Positions 1-6,065 of a DNA stretch of 9,821 nucleotides are shown in pieces; position 1 is the stretch's first letter; each line of letters starts with the position of its first letter. This stretch comes from an uncultured Bacteroidota bacterium (GTDB lineage Bacteria; Bacteroidota; Bacteroidia; Chitinophagales; Chitinophagaceae). Location of the stretch: positions 1 through 9,821 of the forward strand of contig CAIZLI010000091.1 in NCBI GenBank assembly GCA_903933765.1, read 5' to 3'. Made by a program: the position numbers and the translations under genes. Under the pieces are notes generated by a model, which ran no database searches, had not been told where the DNA came from, and saw only the letters and a program-made list of their open reading frames with translations.

Positions 1-525
<525 letters not shown>

Positions 526-529
526 TTAA

Positions 530-560
530 ATCTAAATAATTGAAATATAATTATTTAGAT
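530..560. terminator. AT-rich hairpin between convergent genes
   Basis: A perfect 12-base inverted repeat (530-541 and 549-560) encloses a 7-base loop. It lies just after the GH109 stop and just past the stop of the convergent kinase gene. The stem has only two G-C pairs and no long T-run follows on either strand, so it is at best a weak two-way terminator or an RNA 3'-end stabiliser. The placement between two 3' ends is the main argument. Confidence 0.45.
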
Positions 561-568
561 AATTAAGC

Positions 569-584
569 TTAATATTAATATTAA
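569..584. repeat. 16-base perfect AT palindrome over the kinase stop codon
   Basis: TTAATATTAATATTAA is self-complementary over its full length and contains the stop codon (581-583, minus strand) of the kinase gene. With no loop it would form only a cruciform or a dimeric site. In DNA this AT-rich it may be chance. No function is assigned. Confidence 0.35.
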
Positions 585-1588
585 ACTAATTGATTGAATT
601 CTATCAACAATTGGTTCTGATTTAAGGTACGATCTAAGTTTTGACTAGGTCTATCTACTTTATAATATGGATCTAATTGTAGATAGTCGGTTAAGAAACG
701 TAGGGCTTGCATATAAATAATAGATTGTCCAGAAAATGCAAAATGGTCTTTTTCAAAAGGGGTCAAGAACTCCCCCATCGCTTTTAAGTATCCATTTTGA
801 ATCGCAGTCCATCTTTCGGGTAATATCTTAATTTGATCTAAATCCTGACAGGCTTCGTTGACTGGGCAGAGATAGGTTCTGCACATATCGCCTACATCAC
901 TTATAAAATAGCCAGGCATAGTTGTATCTAAGTCAATAACACATATTGCCTCCTCGTCCTTAAATAAAACATTGCTAATTTTTGTATCATGATGGGTGAC
1001 CCTTAAATGCGCTTCTTTATTCGTTGTGAAATCCAACCATCTTTTTACATAAGATTGATGGGATTTAAGAAATAAGATCGCCTCTTTTGCGGTTTCCATT
1101 CTCTTGGCATCTCCATGCATCAAAGCTTGCTCAAATTGATGGTACCTTAAAGCAAGGTCATGAAATTGAGGAATAGTGACTTTCAACGCCCCTATTGGAA
1201 ATTCATTTAAACTAGCTGTGAATTTTCCAAATTGATACGCAGCTTCATTAGCTTGAGATGCATTTGTTAATACATCCAATGCAATACCCTCAATTTTCTT
1301 GAATGCACGGTAATGCTTCCCTTCCCATTCGATCAATGTCTCCCCTCTTAAATTAGGTACTAAATGGGTAAATAGCTGATCCTTTTTATTGTTGTGAAAA
1401 TACTGTCCAATCGCTTTGATATTATGATCAATGGTATAAGGATCTTTGAATACTTGGGTATTGATATTTTGTAGAATAAAATCACCTTGCGCAGTTTGCA
1501 GTTCATAAGTGTGGTTAATTAAACCCTGACTCAATGGAATTGCGATTGCATTTTCCCATCCATATTGATCAAATATTGTTTGCATCAT
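581..1588 (-). CDS. NahK-like N-acetylhexosamine kinase / aminoglycoside phosphotransferase family
   Basis: The 335-residue cytosolic protein has the APH/choline-kinase fold. The catalytic loop is at 199-206 (H-H-D-T-K-I-S-N) with D201 as likely base and N206 as metal ligand. The DFG-equivalent is VIDLDTTMPG at 217-226, with D219 or D221 binding Mg2+. The N-terminal stretch around residues 38-50 (LQNINTQVFKDP) is the pattern I recall from bifidobacterial NahK and its Bacteroidota relatives, which phosphorylate GlcNAc or GalNAc at C1 using ATP. Length matches the family. Two ATG codons in tandem open the frame (1586-1588, 1583-1585); either could be used. It diverges from the glycosylasparaginase gene across 73 bases and converges on the GH109 gene, so an amino-sugar salvage role is inferred from context. 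It could instead phosphorylate another small substrate such as a sugar or amino alcohol. Family is certain; substrate is likely only. Confidence 0.83.
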   Translation of the reverse strand: MMQTIFDQYGWENAIAIPLSQGLINHTYELQTAQGDFILQNINTQVFKDPYTIDHNIKAIGQYFHNNKKDQLFTHLVPNLRGETLIEWEGKHYRAFKKIEGIALDVLTNASQANEAAYQFGKFTASLNEFPIGALKVTIPQFHDLALRYHQFEQALMHGDAKRMETAKEAILFLKSHQSYVKRWLDFTTNKEAHLRVTHHDTKISNVLFKDEEAICVIDLDTTMPGYFISDVGDMCRTYLCPVNEACQDLDQIKILPERWTAIQNGYLKAMGEFLTPFEKDHFAFSGQSIIYMQALRFLTDYLQLDPYYKVDRPSQNLDRTLNQNQLLIEFNQLV

Positions 1589-1604
1589 AATCTGTATAAA
1601 TGTA

Positions 1605-1612
1605 CAAAATTA
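1605..1612 (-). promoter_or_regulatory. TAnnTTTG promoter box for the kinase gene
   Basis: On the minus strand the bases read TAATTTTG, an exact match to the Bacteroidota -7 consensus TAnnTTTG. It lies 16 bases before the first ATG, predicting a 5' leader of roughly a dozen bases. No TTG is seen at the expected -33 distance. A short inverted repeat TGTA-N6-TACA (1593-1606) overlaps the predicted start point and might be an operator, but at four bases per arm it may be chance. Confidence 0.5.
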
Positions 1613-1625
1613 ACCGCTTACTGAC

Positions 1626-1633
1626 TATCTTTA
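1626..1633 (+). promoter_or_regulatory. weak TAnnTTT-type box before glycosylasparaginase
   Basis: TATCTTTA matches TAnnTTTG except for the last base and lies 28 bases before the ATG at 1662. There is no convincing -33 TTG. It is the best candidate in the 73-base divergent spacer for transcription of the asparaginase-cutC pair. Confidence 0.25.
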
Positions 1634-1661
1634 AGCACTGATTATTAATAGCACAATCAAC

Positions 1662-2693
1662 ATGGACAGAAGAAAATTTATCAATTTAAGTGGATTAGGA
1701 ATCACTAGTTTTTCGATACCTAATTTTATCCAGTCAACAAATCCATCTAATAGTATCCAACCTATTGTTGCATCCACCTGGGATGCAGGATTAAGAGCGA
1801 ATGTAGCAGCTTGGGAAGTATTAAAAAATGGAGGCAATGCTTTGGATGCGGTGGAACAAGGAGTCATGGTGACTGAAAATGAACTTAATTGTTGTGTTGG
1901 ACTAGGTGCAAACCCGGATAGAGATGGGATTGTGACATTAGACGCGTCCATCATGGATCATGCATTTAATTGTGGTTCTGTTGCATTTTTAGAGCGCATC
2001 AAACATCCTATTTCAGTGGCGAGAAAAGTAATGGAAAAATCACCACATGTGTTTTTAGTTGGTGCAGGTGCACAAGCATTTGCTTTGGCGAATGGTTTTA
2101 CTTTAGAATCTCCTGAATTATCTGATCAAGCTAATAAGAATTATAAAGCATGGTTGAAGACATCCAATTATCAACCAATCATCAATGTGGAAAAAAATCA
2201 ATCGGCTACTTATAATGACCCTGCATTTGATGCACCAAAAAAATTAACCGATGGACAGTGGAATCATGATACCATTGGAATGATTGCAATGGATCAATTT
2301 GGGAACCTAAGTGGTAGCTGTACCACAAGTGGCGCTGGATTTAAAATGCGTGGCCGTGTAGGCGACTCCCCTATCATTGGAGCAGGTTTATATGTAGACA
2401 ACGAAGTGGGTGCAGTAGTGGCTACTGGTCAAGGTGAAGATGTGATAAGAGTGGCTGGAGCGAGTGCAGTGGTGGAATGGATGCGTCAGGGAAAAAGCCC
2501 AGAAGAAGCGTGTAAGCTTGTTGTTGAAAAAATCAATCGAATCAAAAAAGAAAAAGCAAAAGACATTCAAGTATGTTTTGTTGCTATCAATAAAAAAGGA
2601 AATGTGGGTGCATATGCTTTACAAAAAGGATTTAATTTTTCCGTGTATAATAACGAAGGCAACAAATTAATTGATGCTACTTATTTAATTTAA
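1662..2693 (+). CDS. N4-(beta-N-acetylglucosaminyl)-L-asparaginase (glycosylasparaginase), Tat-exported
   Basis: This 343-residue Ntn-hydrolase cleaves the GlcNAc-Asn bond of glycoasparagines, releasing aspartate and an aminosugar that becomes GlcNAc. Tat-type signal: D-R-R-K-F-I-N at 2-8, then a mildly hydrophobic stretch to about residue 20. The precursor is expected to self-cleave before T204 in the HDT motif (202-204), leaving T204 as nucleophile. Using the Elizabethkingia enzyme as guide, the partner residues T222, R232, D235, T255 and G256 all fit a constant offset of 52, and W40 sits in the early STWDAG segment. HDT followed by IGM separates it from isoaspartyl peptidases, which carry GTVG there. 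Length is typical with a leader. cutC follows after 8 bases, so the two are almost surely one transcript. The mature enzyme should be periplasmic, acting on N-glycan remnants after protein and glycan trimming. Confidence 0.93.
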   Translation: MDRRKFINLSGLGITSFSIPNFIQSTNPSNSIQPIVASTWDAGLRANVAAWEVLKNGGNALDAVEQGVMVTENELNCCVGLGANPDRDGIVTLDASIMDHAFNCGSVAFLERIKHPISVARKVMEKSPHVFLVGAGAQAFALANGFTLESPELSDQANKNYKAWLKTSNYQPIINVEKNQSATYNDPAFDAPKKLTDGQWNHDTIGMIAMDQFGNLSGSCTTSGAGFKMRGRVGDSPIIGAGLYVDNEVGAVVATGQGEDVIRVAGASAVVEWMRQGKSPEEACKLVVEKINRIKKEKAKDIQVCFVAINKKGNVGAYALQKGFNFSVYNNEGNKLIDATYLI

Positions 2694-2701
2694 AATTAGA
2701 A

Positions 2702-3433
2702 ATGTCAAAAGTATTACTTGAAATTGCTGCGTTTAATATAGAAGCTGCTTTGAATGCATTAGCTGCAGGGGCTGATAGAATTGAATTTTGTGAAAATCCG
2801 ATGGAAGGAGGTACTACGCCTTCTTATGGAAGTTTGTTATTAATGTCTCAATTAACCAAGCAACCTGTCTACCCTATTATTCGTCCAAGAGGCGGCGACT
2901 TTTTGTATACAGACAGAGAATTTCAGGTGATGCAAAACGATTTAATCGCTTGTCAACAATTGGGTTTTAAAGGAGCAGTGATTGGATTATTGAATACCGA
3001 TGGAAATATTGACACAAAAAGAACGAGTGCTTTAATTCAAGCTGCTGGCCAAATGGAAATAAGTTTTCATAGAGCATTTGATCGTTGTCAAGATCCATTC
3101 TTGGCGCTAGAACAATTAATTGATATGGGCTGTAAGCGTATTTTAACAAGTGGACAAGTACCCAATGTGGGCAATGCTATTCCAATGATTCAACAATTGG
3201 TCGAAAAGGCAAAGGATCGAATTATTATTTTACCAGGTAGTGGCGTTAGGGCCGATAATATTGCAACAATTGTCACTCAAACAGGAGCAAAGGAAATGCA
3301 TAGTTCTGCAAGAAAAGCGATGCCTTCTAAAATGGCATTCAATCAACCCACCATGCAAGAAAATATGCAATATTTTGATGTAGACGTAGATGAAATTAAA
3401 GCAATGATTCAAGCGATTAATACAACATCCTAA
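2702..3433 (+). CDS. cutC: CutC family TIM-barrel protein
   Basis: The 243-residue cytosolic protein matches CutC along its length. It has an N-terminal strand (LEIAAFNIEAALNA), then GADRIEFCENPMEGGTTPSYG at about 23-43, RPRGGDF at 62-68, the FHRAFDRC block at about 102-109, and GSGVRADN followed by a H-S-S-A-R segment near residues 198-204. E. coli CutC was named for copper tolerance, but that role is disputed and no enzyme activity is firmly known. Nothing here suggests copper: there are no efflux or chaperone genes nearby. It sits 8 bases behind the glycosylasparaginase and is probably co-transcribed with it, which points to a role in amino-sugar or glycoasparagine metabolism (inference). 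The last 17 bases overlap the 3' end of serA on the other strand. The family call is sure; the function is open. Confidence 0.93.
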   Translation: MSKVLLEIAAFNIEAALNALAAGADRIEFCENPMEGGTTPSYGSLLLMSQLTKQPVYPIIRPRGGDFLYTDREFQVMQNDLIACQQLGFKGAVIGLLNTDGNIDTKRTSALIQAAGQMEISFHRAFDRCQDPFLALEQLIDMGCKRILTSGQVPNVGNAIPMIQQLVEKAKDRIIILPGSGVRADNIATIVTQTGAKEMHSSARKAMPSKMAFNQPTMQENMQYFDVDVDEIKAMIQAINTTS

Positions 3434-4655
3434 CCCTAACAGTTGCCTTTACTTCTTTTAATAAGGTCATGGCTTGCTTGGATAATTTACTATCCACATC
3501 TAAAACCACATAGCCAATTTCATCATTTGTTTTTAAGTATTGACCAACAATATTGATTTTATTTTTTGACAATAAAGTATTGATCGCACCCAATACACCA
3601 GGCACATTTTTATGGATATGTAAAATTCGATGTGCGCCATCCACAGGAGGTAAGCTCAATGATGGGATAGTATGAGAACCATTGGAAACACCTCGCTCTA
3701 AGTATTGATATAATTTGATACTCACATCTTCTCCAATATTTTCCTGTGCTTCTTCAGTTGATCCGCCAATATGTGGTGTCAATAAGACATTGGATAAACC
3801 TTGTAATGGTGTGCTAAATGCATCTCCATTTTTTTCTGGCTCCACTGGGAATACATCAATTGCTGCACCTGCAATATGTTTTTCTTTGATCGCTTCCGCT
3901 AATGCATCCAAGTCTACCACTTCTCCCCTAGCATAGTTTACTAAAATAGAACCCGCTTTAAATTGCTTGATGACAGCTTTATTGATCAAATTTTTAGTTT
4001 GATTTGTTTCTGGTACGTGTAATGAAATAATATCAGAGCTACTTACAATCTCTTTGATAGATTTTTTTGTTTGTGCATTTCCTAAAGGCAATTTCGTTTC
4101 AATATCAAAAAATTGTACACGCATACCCATAGCTTCTGCCATCACACTTAATTGTGTGCCAATATTGCCATAACCTATGATACCCATTGTTTTGCCTCTT
4201 AATTCAAAACTTCCTTTTGCATCCTTATTCCATACCCCGTTATGGGCTGCTTTATTTTTATCTAAAATTCTACGAATCAATAAAATGGAAGCACCAATTA
4301 CCAATTCAGCCACACTTCTGGTATTACTATATGGTGCGTTGAAAACAGCAATGCCTTTTTGTTTACAAGCTTTTAAATCCACTTGATTCACGCCAATACA
4401 AAAACAACCAATTGCTTGTAGTTTTTTTGCACTATCTAACACTTTCTTAGATATATAGGTTTTAGAGCGAATACCTAAAATATGAACTTCTTTGATGACT
4501 TTAATCAATTCCTCCTCACTTAAAGCACCTGATACCTTCTTTACATCGGCATACCCTTGTTGTTTGAAGTATTGCACTGCTTTATCACTAATGTTTTCTA
4601 AAAACAGTACTTTAATTCTATCTTTGGGAAAGCTGGTAAGGTCAATTTTGCTCAT
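3417..4655 (-). CDS. serA: D-3-phosphoglycerate dehydrogenase with ACT domain
   Basis: SerA oxidises 3-phosphoglycerate to 3-phosphohydroxypyruvate with NAD+, the first step of serine synthesis. The 412 residues align end to end with the E. coli enzyme (410). The substrate region carries IGCFCIGVNQVDL at 82-94 and NAPYSNTRSVAELVIG at 106-121. The NAD fold has GYGNIG (161-166) and D184. The catalytic set is R243, E272 and H295. The C-terminal ACT domain keeps the serine-binding residues H348, N350 and N368, so feedback inhibition by serine is expected. It ends in RMLY, close to the RLLY of E. coli. The start at 4655 gives an N-terminus of the same length as E. coli. It is a single gene, convergent with and overlapping cutC, and no serC or serB is beside it. 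The promoter-like box lies only four bases upstream. Confidence 0.97.
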   Translation of the reverse strand: MSKIDLTSFPKDRIKVLFLENISDKAVQYFKQQGYADVKKVSGALSEEELIKVIKEVHILGIRSKTYISKKVLDSAKKLQAIGCFCIGVNQVDLKACKQKGIAVFNAPYSNTRSVAELVIGASILLIRRILDKNKAAHNGVWNKDAKGSFELRGKTMGIIGYGNIGTQLSVMAEAMGMRVQFFDIETKLPLGNAQTKKSIKEIVSSSDIISLHVPETNQTKNLINKAVIKQFKAGSILVNYARGEVVDLDALAEAIKEKHIAGAAIDVFPVEPEKNGDAFSTPLQGLSNVLLTPHIGGSTEEAQENIGEDVSIKLYQYLERGVSNGSHTIPSLSLPPVDGAHRILHIHKNVPGVLGAINTLLSKNKINIVGQYLKTNDEIGYVVLDVDSKLSKQAMTLLKEVKATVRVRMLY

Positions 4656-4659
4656 AGCA

Positions 4660-4693
4660 CAAAGTTAATTTAAAATTAGCGTTTTGACTTCAA
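4660..4693 (-). promoter_or_regulatory. TAnnTTTG promoter of serA, possibly leaderless
   Basis: On the minus strand TAACTTTG (4660-4667) is an exact Bacteroidota -7 box, ending four bases before the serA ATG. A TTG at 4691-4693 lies 23 bases farther upstream, a little more than the usual spacing of about 19-21. If used, transcription would begin at or next to the A of the start codon and the mRNA would have almost no leader. The rest of the 96-base spacer (4656-4751) shows no clear promoter for the divergent hydrolase gene. Confidence 0.45.
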
Positions 4694-4751
4694 TCACAAT
4701 ATTTTATATCCATTTTACGTTATACCAGTGTACCCTTATAAATACTAACAG

Positions 4752-5969
4752 ATGGTCGTTCGATCCTTTTTATTGTTACAAATTTTATTACTGACTGCTT
4801 CCTGTGGATCAAGTCAGGGGCCAAACTTTACCTTGTCAGGAAATAATTACACTTATAATAAAATTAGTACTGGAGAAAAAGAGCAATATGCCGAAGCGAT
4901 TAAAACTAAGTATCAATCTATTTTAGGGAATAAAAATTTTAGTGGTCAAATTTTAGTGGCCAAGAATGGAGAAATTATATTTGAAGATTACAAAGGTTAT
5001 GCGAATTATAAAACCAAAGACTCCTTGGTGGCAGCGACCCCTATTCATTTGGCTTCCGTCTCTAAAACATTCACGGGCATGGCCGCCTTGCAATTATGGG
5101 AAAAAGATCAACTAGACCTGAAAGCCTCAGTAGATCAATATTTACCAGGATTCCCATATAAGAATGTAAACATAGAAATGTTATTATCCCATCGAAGTGG
5201 CTTACCAGATTATGCCTATTTCTTGGAGACAAAACAATATAAATCGGTAAGGTATAAAACCAAAAGAGGCCGATGGGCAAAGAAATTGGTATTGGTAAAA
5301 AATTCAGCGCCGTTTAGACCAGGTTTATATACGAACCAAGATGTCTTAGACTTTATGATCCAAAGAAAACCAGCTATTGCAGCCAATCCAGACAGGGTAT
5401 TTAGGTATTGTAATACCAATTATGTGTTATTGGCATTGATCATCGAAAAAATAACTGGTCAAGACTTCCCTACCTATTTGCAAGAAACCATTTTTAAGCC
5501 ATTGAATATGGAACATAGTTTTGTCATGAGTCAACAAAATATGGACAAATACCTGCCTTCCTACAATGCTCAAATGGTGCCCTATCAAGTGGAGAAGTAT
5601 GACATGATCTATGGCGATAAAAATGTGTACAGTACTGCAAGAGACCTCTATTTATGGGATAAAGCCTTGACAGAAGGACGTTTTTTACAACCTACTACAT
5701 TGGAAATGGCCTATGAACCTAAAAGCCCTACTAATAAGTATTGGCATAATTATGGTTTAGGATGGAGAGTATTGGCTAAACCGAATGAAGAAAAGCTGAT
5801 CTATCATAATGGATGGTGGCATGGTAATAACACAGTTTTCACCCGTTTAGTCGGTCAAACCGCTACCATCATCATTTTAGGGAATCGATACAACCGTGCC
5901 ATCTATAAAGGCAAGGAGATTGCAGCCGTGTTTACAGGAAAAGAGGATACGACGTCATTAGTTGAGTAA
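4752..5969 (+). CDS. Lipoprotein serine hydrolase, class C beta-lactamase / penicillin-binding fold
   Basis: The 405-residue protein has a lipoprotein signal peptide with a hydrophobic core at 6-14 and C18 as the likely lipidated cysteine; its T-A-S-C lipobox has Thr where Leu is usual. The catalytic motifs of the family (Pfam Beta-lactamase) are in order: S-V-S-K at 102-105 with nucleophile S102 and K105, Y-C-N at 219-221, and H-N-G at 352-354 in place of KTG. The LLSHRSGLPDY segment (144-154) is typical too. Members include D-aminopeptidases, carboxypeptidases, esterases and true AmpC enzymes; HxG instead of KTG argues against a classical beta-lactamase. A basic stretch at about 161-183 intervenes before PFRPG. 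No acidic retention-like residues follow C18, so which membrane or face it occupies is unknown. It diverges from serA and stands alone. Family is sure; substrate is unknown. Confidence 0.9.
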   Translation: MVVRSFLLLQILLLTASCGSSQGPNFTLSGNNYTYNKISTGEKEQYAEAIKTKYQSILGNKNFSGQILVAKNGEIIFEDYKGYANYKTKDSLVAATPIHLASVSKTFTGMAALQLWEKDQLDLKASVDQYLPGFPYKNVNIEMLLSHRSGLPDYAYFLETKQYKSVRYKTKRGRWAKKLVLVKNSAPFRPGLYTNQDVLDFMIQRKPAIAANPDRVFRYCNTNYVLLALIIEKITGQDFPTYLQETIFKPLNMEHSFVMSQQNMDKYLPSYNAQMVPYQVEKYDMIYGDKNVYSTARDLYLWDKALTEGRFLQPTTLEMAYEPKSPTNKYWHNYGLGWRVLAKPNEEKLIYHNGWWHGNNTVFTRLVGQTATIIILGNRYNRAIYKGKEIAAVFTGKEDTTSLVE

Positions 5970-6004
5970 AATAGCGCATTTTACACCTATTTTATCGTTT
6001 TTTT
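5967..6004 (+). terminator. weak hairpin plus T-run after the serine hydrolase
   Basis: TAAAATAG (5967-5974, starting at the stop codon) and CTATTTTA (5987-5994) form a perfect 8-base inverted repeat with a 12-base loop. Three bases later comes a run of seven T (5998-6004). The stem has only two possible G-C or C-G pairs near the loop, so it is weak, but order and T-run fit an intrinsic terminator. Confidence 0.4.
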
Positions 6005-6025
6005 GGACTTTACACCCTATTTTTG
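5980..6025 (+). repeat. imperfect direct repeat upstream of hppA
   Basis: TTTACACCTATTTTA (5980-5994) recurs as TTTACACCCTATTTTTG (6009-6025), with the start points 29 bases apart, close to three helical turns. The second copy contains the TAnnTTTG box of hppA; the first lies in the hairpin after the upstream gene. It may be a duplicated promoter or a pair of regulator sites, or a chance local duplication. Confidence 0.4.
6018..6025 (+). promoter_or_regulatory. TAnnTTTG promoter box of hppA
   Basis: TATTTTTG is an exact match to the Bacteroidota -7 consensus and sits 40 bases before the hppA ATG, leaving a leader of roughly 35 bases. The nearest upstream TTG (6003-6005) is only 12 bases away, too close for a canonical -33 element. 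Confidence 0.5.
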
Positions 6026-6065
6026 CAATCCTTAATCTTAAACAAAAAGAATATAAGTATAGCTT

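Noticed and set aside
1631..1954. Open frame of 107 codons on the minus strand covering the start of the glycosylasparaginase
   Set aside because: It overlaps clear coding sequence with conserved motifs on the + strand and shows no family resemblance itself.
1662..2693. Plain L-asparaginase or isoaspartyl peptidase instead of glycosylasparaginase
   Set aside because: The nucleophile motif is HDTIGM rather than GTVG, and the flavobacterial glycosylasparaginase residues align at a constant offset.
4656..4751. Promoter for the serine hydrolase, riboswitch or small RNA in the divergent spacer
   Set aside because: No TAnnTTTG box is found on the + strand, no stable hairpin is seen by eye, and 96 bases is short for a riboswitch plus promoter.
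4752..5969. True AmpC-type antibiotic resistance beta-lactamase
   Set aside because: The third motif is HNG rather than KTG and the protein is a lipoprotein with family-wide features of peptidases and esterases; resistance cannot be claimed.
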